Source: Alicyclobacillus mali (GTDB lineage Bacteria > Bacillota > Bacilli > Alicyclobacillales > Alicyclobacillaceae). Taken from it: a stretch of 64,000 nt of DNA. Below the pieces are notes generated by a model, which saw nothing but the letters and a program-made list of their open reading frames with translations, made no database searches and was not told the DNA's origin. The position numbers were made by a program, and so were the translations under genes. This document shows, one piece after another, positions 8,100 to 15,908 of this stretch (within the stretch, counting starts at the first letter, position 1; every line of letters starts with the position of its first letter). The stretch is taken from NCBI RefSeq assembly GCF_017329565.1, contig NZ_JAFMTT010000014.1; one strand, given 5' to 3'.

Positions 8100-8453
8100 A
8101 TGGATCGAGGAGCGCTCTGGGATAAAGCGTCTGAACTCGCCCGTCTCATTGCCGATTCCGAGCAGGCGCAGCGGTACCGCGACGCGAAAGTCCAACTGGA
8201 CGGCTCGCCGCAAGCTCAGTCCATGCTCCGCCGATTCCGCGAACTCCAGGAGGCGGTCGCCGAATTTCAAGCGCGGCGGGTGCCACCCATGCATTATCGA
8301 CACGTCATCGAGGAGGCGGATCGCCTGCTGGCGCAGATGCGGGGAGTCCCCGAGATTGCCTCGTACGAACAGGCGGAGCGGGAACTCAACGAGCTCCTCG
8401 ATGAGGTCTCGAGCCGACTGCAGCGAGCGCTGTCGTTGCCGCCGGATGGGTGA
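8100..8453 (+). CDS. YlbF/YmcA-family regulatory protein
   Basis: 117 residues, almost all helical. The segments SELARLIADSEQAQRYRDAK and FRELQEAVAEFQARR are typical of the YlbF/YmcA (RicF/RicA) family. In B. subtilis RicA, RicF and RicT form a complex with Fe-S clusters that controls RNase Y specificity and phosphorelay-dependent development. This copy has no cysteine at all, so it cannot itself supply cluster ligands and may be closer to the YheA branch. Confidence 0.75.
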   Translation: MDRGALWDKASELARLIADSEQAQRYRDAKVQLDGSPQAQSMLRRFRELQEAVAEFQARRVPPMHYRHVIEEADRLLAQMRGVPEIASYEQAERELNELLDEVSSRLQRALSLPPDG

Positions 8454-8468
8454 GCGCCGCCGGACGCG

Positions 8469-8497
8469 TTGACACCGTGGACACATGGTGTTATGTT
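8469..8497 (+). promoter_or_regulatory. Sigma-A promoter before the DUF1292 gene
   Basis: TTGACA, 17 bases, TATGTT, about 55 bp before the ATG. Close to consensus. Confidence 0.7.
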
Positions 8498-8550
8498 GAT
8501 GCAAGCATGGCGCAGGCCAAATCTGGATTGCGGATGGGAATGAGATCGAA

Positions 8551-8844
8551 ATGGCTCATGACGAGTTTGTCGATCACGAGGACGAGGTCATCGTCCTGGA
8601 GGACGAAAACGGCGAAGAGCATCAGTTTGTACTGGGCGAGGTCTTGACGGTCGACAACAAGGACTACGCGGTGCTGTTGCCGCTCGACGACTCCATGGAC
8701 GAAGGCGTCATTTTCCGGATCGACGGAGAAGATGGCGAGCAAATGGTGCTGTCCGAGATTGAGGATGACGAAGAATGGCAGCGCGTCGTCGATGCGTACA
8801 ATGATGAACTGTTCGACGACAGCGAAGAAGACGAGGAAATCTGA
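8551..8844 (+). CDS. DUF1292 family protein
   Basis: A 97-residue strongly acidic protein. The pattern DEVIVLEDENGEEHQF, then YAVLLPLDD...EGVIFRI and EEWQRVVDAYN, is the DUF1292 (YrzB-like) signature: one small beta domain ending in a helix. In Bacillus it is a conserved protein of unknown role, usually beside alaS-yrrK. Here those neighbours are absent; the gene has its own promoter and terminator. Confidence 0.82.
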   Translation: MAHDEFVDHEDEVIVLEDENGEEHQFVLGEVLTVDNKDYAVLLPLDDSMDEGVIFRIDGEDGEQMVLSEIEDDEEWQRVVDAYNDELFDDSEEDEEI

Positions 8845-8858
8845 GGGCGAGGTTGACG

Positions 8859-8898
8859 GGCCGTTTCGCGGTGTGAAACATCGCGAAACGGCCTTTTT
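8859..8898 (+). terminator. Rho-independent terminator
   Basis: GGCCGTTTCGCG and CGCGAAACGGCC form a 12-bp perfect stem followed by TTTTT, 14 bp after the DUF1292 stop. Confidence 0.9.
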
Positions 8899-9009
8899 CG
8901 TGTTGCTCGCCCCCATATCGCGGCGCTCTCGGGTTGTGCATTCCCCACGGAATGAGGGGCATAAATTGCCGCGAATTTCGAATATATAGGCATTGACACC
9001 GGTTGGAGA

Positions 9010-9038
9010 TTGTCTTTTCGCGCTATTTATTCTATCAT
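9010..9038 (+). promoter_or_regulatory. Sigma-A promoter of acsA
   Basis: TTGTCT, 17 bases, TATCAT, about 60 bp before the acsA start. A TTGACA at 8993 lies upstream but has no -10 at proper distance. Confidence 0.6.
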
Positions 9039-9056
9039 GGAATCGAACCATTCAAG

Positions 9057-9072
9057 TTGTAGCCGTGATCAA
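9057..9072 (+). promoter_or_regulatory. Candidate cre (CcpA) site in the acsA leader
   Basis: TTGTAGCCGTGATCAA agrees with the cre consensus WTGNAANCGNWNNCAW at all but two fixed positions. It lies just after the inferred transcription start, where CcpA would block elongation. In B. subtilis acsA is under CcpA control, which supports the reading. Confidence 0.4.
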
Positions 9073-9097
9073 CGCGGCCAGAGAAAGGAGCCGGACC

Positions 9098-11047
9098 ATG
9101 ACCCCAAATGATCTCGACGCACTACTCCGTGAAACGCGCACCTTCGCTCCGTCGGAAGAATTTCGCCGCCAAGCGAATTACAATGATGAAAGCATTTACG
9201 AGGAAGCGGCACGAAATCCGGAAGGTTACTGGGCGAAACAAGCCGAAAATATCACTTGGTTCCATGAATTTGAAAGCGTTTGCAGGTGGGACCCACCCCA
9301 TGCACAGTGGTTCATCGGCGGCAAGTTGAATGCCGCGTATAACTGCGTAGATCGCCACACGCTCACGCACCGCAAGAATAAGGCGGCCATCATCTGGGAA
9401 GGCGAGCCTGGCGACAGCCGCGTGCTCACGTACGACATGCTGCGGCGCGAAGTGGATAAAGCGGCGCACATGCTCACCGAGCTTGGCGTGAAAAAGGGAG
9501 ACCGCGTCACCATTTATTTGCCGATGGTTCCCGAACTCCCCGTCGCGATGCTCGCGTGCGCCAAGATCGGCGCGATGCATTCCGTCGTGTTCGGAGGCTT
9601 TTCCGCGCAATCCTTGAAAGATCGCATCCTGGATGCCGGCAGCAAGCTGCTCATCACGGCCGACGGCGGCTGGCGGCGCGGCAAGGTCATCCCCCTCAAG
9701 CAGAACGCCGACGAAGCCGTCGAGGGCACGCCTATTGAGAAAGTGGTGGTCGTCAAGCGGATCGGCGAAGCGGCCCAAGCTGGTATGAATCCGACGCGGG
9801 ACGTGTGGTGGCATGAACTTATGGAGAACGCGCCGACGAAGCCCTTCCCCGCTGAACCCGTGGATGCGGAGGACTACCTCTTCCTGCTCTACACGTCAGG
9901 CACGACGGGCAAGCCGAAAGGCATCGTGCACAGCACGGGTGGATATTTGGTCGGCGTCAACACCTCGATGCGGACCGTGTTTGACCTGAAGGACGATGAT
10001 GTGTTCTTTTGCACGGCGGACATCGGCTGGATCACCGGCCACACCTACATCGTATATGGGCCTCTGTCTGCGGGAGCAACGGTCGTCATGTACGAAGGAT
10101 CGCCTGACTATCCTGATCGCGATAGGTACTGGGCCATTGTGGAGAAATACGGTGCGACCATCCTGTACACCGCACCCACGTCCATCCGAATGTTCATGAA
10201 GTGGGGTCCCCAGTACGTCGAAAAGCACGATCTCAGCACGCTCCGGCTGCTCGGTTCCGTCGGCGAACCCATTAACCCAGAGGCGTGGATGTGGTACCAC
10301 AAATACGTTGGGCAGGAGCGGTGCCCCATCGTGGACACCTGGTGGCAGACGGAGACCGGCTGCGCGATGATCGCCCCGCTGCCAGGCATCGTCACCACCA
10401 AGCCCGGATCCGCCACCAAGGCGGTGCCCGGCATCTCCGTCGATATTTTCGACGACGACGGCAATCCGGTGCCACCGGGACATGGCGGAAATCTTGTCAT
10501 CACCAAGCCATGGCCGTCCATGCTGCGCACGGTATGGGGTGATGACGAGCGCTTCCGCAAGACGTACTTCGGGAAATTTGAAGGTATCTATCTGCCTGGA
10601 GACGGCGCGTATCGAGATCAGGATGGCTACTACTGGATTGTCGGGCGGCTGGACGACGTCATCAATGTCTCGGGCCACCGCATCGGGACGGCGGAGGTCG
10701 AGAGCTCCCTTGTGGCTCATCCCGCCGTGGCAGAAGCGGCCGTGATCGGACGCGCCCACGAAGTCAAGGGGCAGGCCATCACCGCGTTTGTCATCCTCAA
10801 AGAAGGCCATACCGGTTCGGACGATCTCGTCGCGGAACTGAAGCAGTTCGTCGTGGAGCAGATCGGCGCCATGGCGCGGCCCGAGGAGATCATCTTTACC
10901 GCAGATCTGCCGAAGACCCGAAGCGGCAAGATCATGCGCCGCCTGTTGCGCGACATCGCAGAAGGACGCGTTGTCGGCGACACCACCACTTTGGCCGATC
11001 CAGCCGTCGTCGAGCAGCTGAAGTCGCAATACAAGGACCAGGAATGA
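9098..11047 (+). CDS. acsA: Acetyl-CoA synthetase
   Basis: Makes acetyl-CoA from acetate, ATP and CoA through acetyl-AMP. The 649 residues are the normal length. Visible motifs are the adenylation loop YTSGTTGKPKG, the WWQTETG motif, the hinge/core A8 segment RLDDVINVSGHRIG and the C-terminal PKTRSGKIMRR, whose lysine is the usual site of regulatory acetylation. The start is the ATG with AAAGGAG seven bases upstream; the frame is open further up but without a ribosome site. An acetate-uptake gene follows, so the pair forms an acetate-use unit. Confidence 0.96.
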   Translation: MTPNDLDALLRETRTFAPSEEFRRQANYNDESIYEEAARNPEGYWAKQAENITWFHEFESVCRWDPPHAQWFIGGKLNAAYNCVDRHTLTHRKNKAAIIWEGEPGDSRVLTYDMLRREVDKAAHMLTELGVKKGDRVTIYLPMVPELPVAMLACAKIGAMHSVVFGGFSAQSLKDRILDAGSKLLITADGGWRRGKVIPLKQNADEAVEGTPIEKVVVVKRIGEAAQAGMNPTRDVWWHELMENAPTKPFPAEPVDAEDYLFLLYTSGTTGKPKGIVHSTGGYLVGVNTSMRTVFDLKDDDVFFCTADIGWITGHTYIVYGPLSAGATVVMYEGSPDYPDRDRYWAIVEKYGATILYTAPTSIRMFMKWGPQYVEKHDLSTLRLLGSVGEPINPEAWMWYHKYVGQERCPIVDTWWQTETGCAMIAPLPGIVTTKPGSATKAVPGISVDIFDDDGNPVPPGHGGNLVITKPWPSMLRTVWGDDERFRKTYFGKFEGIYLPGDGAYRDQDGYYWIVGRLDDVINVSGHRIGTAEVESSLVAHPAVAEAAVIGRAHEVKGQAITAFVILKEGHTGSDDLVAELKQFVVEQIGAMARPEEIIFTADLPKTRSGKIMRRLLRDIAEGRVVGDTTTLADPAVVEQLKSQYKDQE

Positions 11048-11052
11048 TTGAG

Positions 11053-11172
11053 ATGTCAGCCGCATGGACGTCCTGCGCTTGGAAGGAGGTGATCCGGCAG
11101 GCGCAGGACGCCCACTCGATTTTGCCGAGCCGTTGTCGCCCCATGAAAAGAGATGGAAAAGAGGGTGAATAG
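11053..11172 (+). CDS. Possible 39-residue ORF between acsA and the acetate-uptake gene
   Basis: An open frame (MSAAWTSCAWKEV...) starts 3 bp after the acsA stop and ends two bases before the next start codon. Its upstream sequence CAGGA is a weak ribosome site. It may only reflect coding-like constraint on the hairpin described separately. Low confidence as a protein. Confidence 0.25.
   Translation: MSAAWTSCAWKEVIRQAQDAHSILPSRCRPMKRDGKEGE
11069..11110 (+). promoter_or_regulatory. Hairpin presenting a full anti-16S sequence (STAB-SD-like)
   Basis: CGTCCTGCGC and GCGCAGGACG form a perfect 10-bp stem. The 22-base loop contains AAGGAGGTGATCC (11083-11095), the complete complement of the 16S rRNA 3' end. 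No start codon follows at translation distance apart from a GTG inside the motif. It resembles the non-translating STAB-SD of Bacillus cry3A mRNA, which binds 30S subunits to protect a 5' end. Confidence 0.45.
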
Positions 11173-11173
11173 A

Positions 11174-11758
11174 ATGTCTGATCAGGTGAAAATTGCAGAT
11201 CCTGGCCCGCTCGGCCTCGCCGGATTTGGAATTACCACGTGCATTTTGAGCCTCATCAACGCAGGCGTGGAAAGCGCGGGCGCGCTCGGCGTGGTCCTCG
11301 GACTCGCCATCGCATATGGTGGAACGGCGCAGTTCATCGCTGGACTCTGGGAGTTCCGCAAGGGCAACACATTCGGCGCCACTGCGTTCTGCTCATACGG
11401 CGCGTTCTGGTGGGCGTTCTACCTCATCAACAAGTTCGCGCCCACGGCAGGGCTGGGACTCTTCCTCCTGTTCTTCGGAATTCTCACGCTGTTTTTGTGG
11501 TTCGGCACTTTCTATCTGAACAAGGCGCTCTGGTTTGTGTTCCTGACCCTGTGGATCACGTTCTTCCTGCTCGCGGCGCACGCCTTTGGCATCATTGGCA
11601 GCAGTTCCGCCGGTGGCTGGGTAGGCTTTATCTGCGGACTGAGCGCGCTCTACACGTCGTTTGCCACCGTGTTGAACGAGACGATGGGACACGTCTTTAT
11701 GCCTGTGGGCCAGCCGTTTGCACAAAAGCGCCCCTCGTCGGCTGTTGTAAGCGCTTAA
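11174..11758 (+). CDS. Acetate uptake transporter (GPR1/FUN34/YaaH, SatP family)
   Basis: A six-helix membrane protein of 194 residues. The N-terminal signature DPGPLGLAGFGITT corresponds to the family motif NP(A/V)PLGL, with Asp in place of Asn. Further helices include GVVLGLAIAYGGTAQFIAGL and FCSYGAFWWAFYL. These proteins carry acetate or succinate with protons. Its place after acsA supports acetate as substrate. The ATG at 11174 is preferred (GAGGGTG upstream); 11153 is also in frame. Confidence 0.9.
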   Translation: MSDQVKIADPGPLGLAGFGITTCILSLINAGVESAGALGVVLGLAIAYGGTAQFIAGLWEFRKGNTFGATAFCSYGAFWWAFYLINKFAPTAGLGLFLLFFGILTLFLWFGTFYLNKALWFVFLTLWITFFLLAAHAFGIIGSSSAGGWVGFICGLSALYTSFATVLNETMGHVFMPVGQPFAQKRPSSAVVSA

Positions 11759-11810
11759 TATTAAACCGAGAAAACGCTTGTTTTTGCACGAAGAAATAGC
11801 CACTTTCGCA

Positions 11811-11845
11811 GCAAAGGCGGCTCTTGCCAGGCCGCCTTTGCGTTT
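11811..11845. terminator. Terminator between convergent genes
   Basis: GCAAAGGCGGC and GCCGCCTTTGC make an 11-bp perfect stem, with a short GTTTG after it on the plus strand. It lies between the acetate-uptake gene and the GntR regulator. Confidence 0.6.
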
Positions 11846-11865
11846 GCCTCCCTCCTGCTTCCTGT

Positions 11866-12564
11866 TCAGCGCTCGTCATCCCCGATGTGTCCATGCAATC
11901 CGCACTCGAGCAATTTACGAGTCTCTTCCACATGAGATTGAATCACGCCCCGCACCCAATCTCCATCGCCCGCGACGATGGCCTCCGCAAGACTTCGATG
12001 CTGGGCCAGCGCGCCTTGCATATCGGCGGCACCTCGCTGCATGCGCTTGCGCATGACCAGCGCCAACGTGAGTTGCAAGAGTTTTCGCATCTCCTCCCAA
12101 AGCCGCGTCAGGCGACGATGGTGGGATGCTCGGACCATCACGTCGTGATAGGCGAGATCAAGGTCTGCAAATCTCTGCCAATCACGGCGCAGCGCCGCAT
12201 CTTCCATTTCAATCACGAGACTCAACAAACTTCCGGCGAGCCGTTCCCGTTCAGCGCGGCTCCGTTGACACACGCGAGCGGCGCTGAATTGTTCGATGAA
12301 CGTTCGCACGTCGTACAGCTCCAAGGCGTCGGTCAAGTCGAGCCCCAACACGCGGGCGCCGCTTCGACCAAGTGAAATCAGTCCCTCATGCGCCAACTGC
12401 CGAAGGGCTTCGCGTACAGGTGAGCGGCTGGTACCGAAGCGGCGCGCCAGCGCATTTTCACTGAACACGTGCCCAGCAGGCCATTCGCCCCACACAATCT
12501 CCCGGCGAAGCACATCCGCGATGGCGTCTCCGAGCTTCTGTTCCTCGTCGCTGCCCCGGTCCAA
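11866..12564 (-). CDS. GntR-family regulator with FCD domain (FadR subfamily)
   Basis: 232 residues. The N-terminal winged helix covers about residues 8-75, with the recognition segment FSENALARRFGTSRSPVREA. The rest is the all-helical FCD ligand domain, with the metal-binding DLAYHDVMV (Asp/His) and later histidines in LAQHRSL and SHVEETRK. Such proteins sense small organic acids. The start is TTG at 12564 with AAGGAGG at seven bases. It is divergent from a WrbA-type gene, and the palindrome between them could be its operator, though the WrbA promoter may belong to another regulator. Confidence 0.9.
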   Translation of the reverse strand: MDRGSDEEQKLGDAIADVLRREIVWGEWPAGHVFSENALARRFGTSRSPVREALRQLAHEGLISLGRSGARVLGLDLTDALELYDVRTFIEQFSAARVCQRSRAERERLAGSLLSLVIEMEDAALRRDWQRFADLDLAYHDVMVRASHHRRLTRLWEEMRKLLQLTLALVMRKRMQRGAADMQGALAQHRSLAEAIVAGDGDWVRGVIQSHVEETRKLLECGLHGHIGDDER

Positions 12565-12594
12565 AGTACCCCTCCTTTCGAACCCTTCAGTCAG

Positions 12595-12623
12595 TTGACA
12601 CCGCCGCGTTCAGGCTCTATCAT
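12595..12623 (+). promoter_or_regulatory. Sigma-A promoter of the WrbA-type gene
   Basis: TTGACA, 17 bases, TATCAT: a near-consensus promoter. Confidence 0.75.
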
Positions 12624-12633
12624 GGACATCGCC

Positions 12634-12656
12634 TACACTTACGAATTGTAAGTGTA
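12634..12656. promoter_or_regulatory. Perfect inverted-repeat operator
   Basis: TACACTTAC and GTAAGTGTA are perfect 9-bp arms around GAATT. The site starts about 10 bp after the -10 of the WrbA-type gene, so a bound protein would block transcription. The core TTAC-N5-GTAA is the kind of dyad used by HxlR/MarR-type redox repressors; the divergent GntR protein is the other candidate. Confidence 0.7.
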
Positions 12657-12690
12657 AGGACAAAGAGACACATGGAGTGGAGGAAAGGCA

Positions 12691-13311
12691 ATGTCCAACG
12701 TCCGTTTGACTATCCTTTACTATAGTGCAACGGGGACCAACTATCGAATGGCGCAGATCGCGGCGGAAGCTGCGCAAGAACTTGGCGCCGAAGTGCGGGT
12801 ACGAAAGGTTGCAGAGCTCGCCCCTAACGAAGTCATTGAGTCCTCTCCGGCATGGAAGGCACACGTCGCAGCCACGGCACACATCCCTGTGGCGACCCCG
12901 GATGACGTGGCGTGGGCAGATGCGGTCATCTTCAGCGTTCCGAGCCGATTCGGCAACATCCCGTCGCAGATGAAACAATTTCTAGATACGCTTGGACCCC
13001 TGTGGGCGAAGGGACAGACCGCAAACAAGGTCGTGAGCGCGATGTCGAGCGCGCAGAATCCACACGGAGGTCAGGAAGCGACCATTCTCTCACTCTACAC
13101 CTCCATGTTCCACTGGGGCGCCATCGTCGCTGCACCAGGTTTCACGGACGCGTCCGCGTACGCGTCGGGCGGAAATCCGTATGGTACGAGCGTGACCGTG
13201 TCAGAAAACGGCGAGATCCCTGAAGGGACACAGGATGCGATTCGCCATCAGGCCCGTCGCACGGTGACCATCGCGTCCTGGGTCAAGCAGGGGCAGGCAG
13301 TGACCGTTTGA
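12691..13311 (+). CDS. wrbA: NAD(P)H:quinone oxidoreductase, WrbA type
   Basis: A flavodoxin-like quinone reductase of 206 residues. The FMN phosphate loop is YYSATGTNYRMA (residues 10-21). The later SVPSRFGNIPSQMKQFLD and SSAQNPHGGQEATILSLYT segments are typical WrbA. It reduces quinones by two electrons and so prevents redox cycling. It has its own strong promoter with a perfect palindrome just downstream, suggesting induction by an electrophile or quinone. Confidence 0.92.
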   Translation: MSNVRLTILYYSATGTNYRMAQIAAEAAQELGAEVRVRKVAELAPNEVIESSPAWKAHVAATAHIPVATPDDVAWADAVIFSVPSRFGNIPSQMKQFLDTLGPLWAKGQTANKVVSAMSSAQNPHGGQEATILSLYTSMFHWGAIVAAPGFTDASAYASGGNPYGTSVTVSENGEIPEGTQDAIRHQARRTVTIASWVKQGQAVTV

Positions 13312-13316
13312 GCACA

Positions 13317-13334
13317 GGCCCGCGCAAGCGGGCC
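13317..13334. terminator. Short GC hairpin between convergent genes
   Basis: GGCCCGC-GCAA-GCGGGCC. No T-run follows on either strand, so termination is uncertain. Confidence 0.35.
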
Positions 13335-13352
13335 CGCCTCGTTGCACAAGGA

Positions 13353-14243
13353 CTATTTGAGAAATTCGGGCTCTTTAAACCGAGGATGCGGATAGCGGTA
13401 AAATCCCTCCCCAGACTCGCGGCCGAGCTTGCCCTGGTCGATCATCGACTTGAGTTTCTCGGCCAGTTTGACGTAGGCCTCGTTCCCCGCCTTCGCCTTG
13501 CCGGACGCGATGTTGTACGCCGTCCGAATGCCCACCGTATCCAAGATGGAAAACGGCCCTTCCTTCGCGCCTGTCGCAATCATCCACGTCTTGTCAATGG
13601 TCTCTGGATCCGCCACTTCGTTCACCCACAACATCTGAGCAGCCTCCAAAAAGGGCACAAGCAGCGAATTGAGAATGTACCCTGGCTGCTCTTTGTGCAG
13701 CGGCAGCGGCACCATGCCGATGGCTCGCGCGAACTCGATCACGTCCCGAAACACGTGCTCGTCGGTCCCCGGGTGGCGCATGACCTCGGCCGTGTTGTGG
13801 CGCCAAATGGAATTCGCGAAGTGAAGCGCGAGAAACTTTTCCGGCCGCCCCGTGGCCTCCGCGAACTGGCTCGGAAGGAGCGTCGACGAATTGGTGGCGA
13901 ACACGGTGTGCGCCGGCGCGACCTTGCCCAGCCGCTCGTAAAACTCCCGCTTTACATCGGGAATCTCAGGCACCGCCTCGATGACCAGATCGGCCTCGCG
14001 CACGGCGTCGGCGAGATCGGACGTCAGCCGTATCCTGTGGATGGCCGCGTCCACTTGCTCCTGTGACGCACCGAGGTCCCGCATGTAGTTGGGTTTCAGC
14101 TTCTCCAGGCGTTCCCGCACCTTGGCGAGGGCCTCGTCCGAAACGTCGTAGATGACGACCGGAAAACCGTGAAACGCCGTTTGGTACGCGATTTGGCTCC
14201 CCAGCACGCCGCCACCCGCGACCGTGATGTTCCGAAATGTCAT
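13353..14243 (-). CDS. 3-hydroxyacyl-CoA dehydrogenase
   Basis: 296 residues starting MTFRNITVAGGGVLGSQIA. The NAD-binding loop GGGVLGS and the acidic VVIYD end of beta-2 define the N-terminal Rossmann domain. The catalytic His and the Asn of the family appear in LALHFANSIW, and the helical C-terminal domain follows (PGYILNSLLVPFLEAA, GPFSILDTVG). It oxidises a 3-hydroxyacyl-CoA with NAD. A single-domain enzyme without hydratase fusion; it may act in short-chain or butanoyl/branched-chain metabolism. It follows the DUF3891 gene by 38 bp. Confidence 0.9.
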   Translation of the reverse strand: MTFRNITVAGGGVLGSQIAYQTAFHGFPVVIYDVSDEALAKVRERLEKLKPNYMRDLGASQEQVDAAIHRIRLTSDLADAVREADLVIEAVPEIPDVKREFYERLGKVAPAHTVFATNSSTLLPSQFAEATGRPEKFLALHFANSIWRHNTAEVMRHPGTDEHVFRDVIEFARAIGMVPLPLHKEQPGYILNSLLVPFLEAAQMLWVNEVADPETIDKTWMIATGAKEGPFSILDTVGIRTAYNIASGKAKAGNEAYVKLAEKLKSMIDQGKLGRESGEGFYRYPHPRFKEPEFLK

Positions 14244-14281
14244 CTTCTCCACCCTTCCCTTTGCGGCGCCTGCCGTTTTCC

Positions 14282-15037
14282 TTACGCGGGCGCCATGGTC
14301 ACGCGCTCTCGCTCGACAGGTGCCTCCTGATAAGCCGTGGCGATCCCGACCGCCGCGATGCGGCGTTTGTCCACCCTTCGCACCGGGACGTCGCACGCGA
14401 ACGCGGCACGAAAAGGAAACGGTTTCAATCCGACCCGGCCAGACCCCACCCAATAAACCTCAACGGGTTCGCCCAGGGCGGGCTCCGGCTCTGGAAAGGG
14501 ACGCTGAAGCCATGGGGCACCAGGGCTCTGACCGGAAGGCGGATCGCTCAGGCACACGTACAAGGATAGTTTATCGAGAAATTGGACAATGCGCACATCG
14601 CGCTCCACATCTCGCTCGGCCACGCCGAGATCCGCCGCGATGCGCGCCTGGCGCGACCGCTCCTGCGCGAGGAAGACCAGCGCGTCCGAATCCGTGGCAT
14701 GCTCGAAGAAGGCCGTGTAATGCCGACTCGCGAGGAGGCCAGCGTACGGATCTCGAGCCTCCAACGCGTCGACCCCGCAGTGATAATGGGCCAGTTTCCA
14801 AGAATCGGGTAGGTCGAGAAACGAGTACGGCTTCCTGCCGACGTCGTTCCACATGGGCACCTTGTCCATCCCCTGCCAGGCCAAGTCGTGCTCCGCGACA
14901 CCCGTGAGAACCGAGGTCCGCCGATCGGGGCTTGAAAACGCTTCATCCCGCAACCACGCGCCCATTTCGCCCGCGTGCAGGCTGTGATCATACTGAGCAA
15001 TCATCCGAAACGCGTCTCCCATGTCCACGACGATCAC
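14282..15037 (-). CDS. DUF3891 family protein
   Basis: 251 residues. The N-terminal segment with AQYDHSLHAGEM and the EHDLAW motif, followed by FLDLP and HY.G(V)DAL..DPYAGLLASRHY, fits DUF3891. This family of Firmicute proteins has conserved His/Asp residues resembling a metal-dependent HD-like site. The reaction is unknown. Starts with GTG, GGAGG eight bases upstream. Probably one transcript with the hydroxyacyl-CoA dehydrogenase. Confidence 0.75.
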   Translation of the reverse strand: MIVVDMGDAFRMIAQYDHSLHAGEMGAWLRDEAFSSPDRRTSVLTGVAEHDLAWQGMDKVPMWNDVGRKPYSFLDLPDSWKLAHYHCGVDALEARDPYAGLLASRHYTAFFEHATDSDALVFLAQERSRQARIAADLGVAERDVERDVRIVQFLDKLSLYVCLSDPPSGQSPGAPWLQRPFPEPEPALGEPVEVYWVGSGRVGLKPFPFRAAFACDVPVRRVDKRRIAAVGIATAYQEAPVERERVTMAPA

Positions 15038-15053
15038 GTCCGACCGCCTCCAT

Positions 15054-15109
15054 TGCTAAACAAAATGCCGCTTCTGGGAAGCGATGCTGGATCGCTTCGC
15101 CAGAGCGGC
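15054..15109 (-). terminator. Terminator of the rhodanese-thioredoxin-DUF302 operon
   Basis: A long stem of about 17 pairs with two single-base bulges on the minus strand (arms from GCCGCTCTGG... and ...CCAGAAGCGGC, inner stem GAAGCGA/TCGCTTC), then ATTTTGTTT. It separates this operon from the DUF3891 gene. Confidence 0.75.
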
Positions 15110-15136
15110 TCACATTCCTGCCACATGTGCCCGACT

Positions 15137-15535
15137 TCAGTCGCGCGTGGCCTCAGCGACGGCGCTTTCGAGCGCATCCTCGACGCGCGCTGCAACGGGA
15201 TCCAGGGCGGGATCGCCAATCCAGCCGATGAGCGACGTCGGCCTGGGAAACGCCACCTTCGTCCGTTCACCGTCCTGGTACACCACGACCTTGCAGGGGA
15301 GAAAATACCCGACCTGAAGGTTTTGCGACAAGACCTCGTTTGCAGCCTTGGGGTTACACACCTCGAGAATTCGGTACGGCGTCGAAAACGGCATGCCCTT
15401 GGCGCGAAGCGTCTCGGGCACGTCCATTTGCCACAGAACGCCAAACTGCTGCTCCTTCAGCGCCGCGGTGACCCGCTCGACCGTCTCGTCCACCGAATGC
15501 GGCGAATCATAAACGCGAGCCCAGGTTTCGGTCAT
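15137..15535 (-). CDS. DUF302 domain protein
   Basis: 132 residues starting MTETWARVYDSPHSVDETV. The pattern SVDETVERVTAALKEQQFGVLW, then YRILEVCNPKAANEVL and GYFLPCKVVVYQDG, is the DUF302 fold, including the conserved Cys of LEVCNP and the LPC motif. DUF302 proteins are small dimeric domains often found with sulfur-oxidation and sulfurtransferase genes. Its ATG overlaps the thioredoxin stop (ATGA), showing translational coupling and a shared job in the same sulfur unit. Confidence 0.88.
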   Translation of the reverse strand: MTETWARVYDSPHSVDETVERVTAALKEQQFGVLWQMDVPETLRAKGMPFSTPYRILEVCNPKAANEVLSQNLQVGYFLPCKVVVYQDGERTKVAFPRPTSLIGWIGDPALDPVAARVEDALESAVAEATRD

Positions 15536-15873
15536 TCTCCATCGCTCCCCTCGTTCCATACGGTCTCCAGGGCTTGAAGCACAGCGTGTTTCGGCGCCAG
15601 CCCCTGAAGCCGCATCACCGGCATTCCCTCGCGAAATCCTATCAGCGTCGGAATGCTCATCACCCCGTACGCCTGCGCGACGCGCGGATGGTCGTCCACA
15701 TTCAGCTTGCCCACAATCAACGCTCCTTCGAACTGGCGAGCCACCGCCTCAATCACGGGCGCCATGAGCCGACATGGTGCGCACCACGGCGCCCAGAAGT
15801 CCACGAGGACGGGTTTCGCGGCGTCGCGAAGGAGCGCGGTGAAGGACGCCTCAGACAGTGTCAACGTGGCCAT
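15532..15873 (-). CDS. Thioredoxin-like protein
   Basis: 113 residues with one thioredoxin fold. The active site is WCAPC (C31/C34) instead of the standard WCGPC; cis-proline is in SIPTLIGF. Ala between the cysteines changes the redox potential in known variants, so it may serve a special partner. It stands between a rhodanese and a DUF302 gene, which suggests reduction of protein persulfides on its operon partners. GTGGGG precedes the ATG. Confidence 0.9.
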   Translation of the reverse strand: MATLTLSEASFTALLRDAAKPVLVDFWAPWCAPCRLMAPVIEAVARQFEGALIVGKLNVDDHPRVAQAYGVMSIPTLIGFREGMPVMRLQGLAPKHAVLQALETVWNEGSDGE

Positions 15874-15908
15874 GGCAACATCCCCACCTTCCCGAAGCGG
15901 CAGCTTCG

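Noticed and set aside
8993..9097. Earlier start of acsA
   Set aside because: The segment holds the promoter; AAAGGAG precedes the ATG at 9098.
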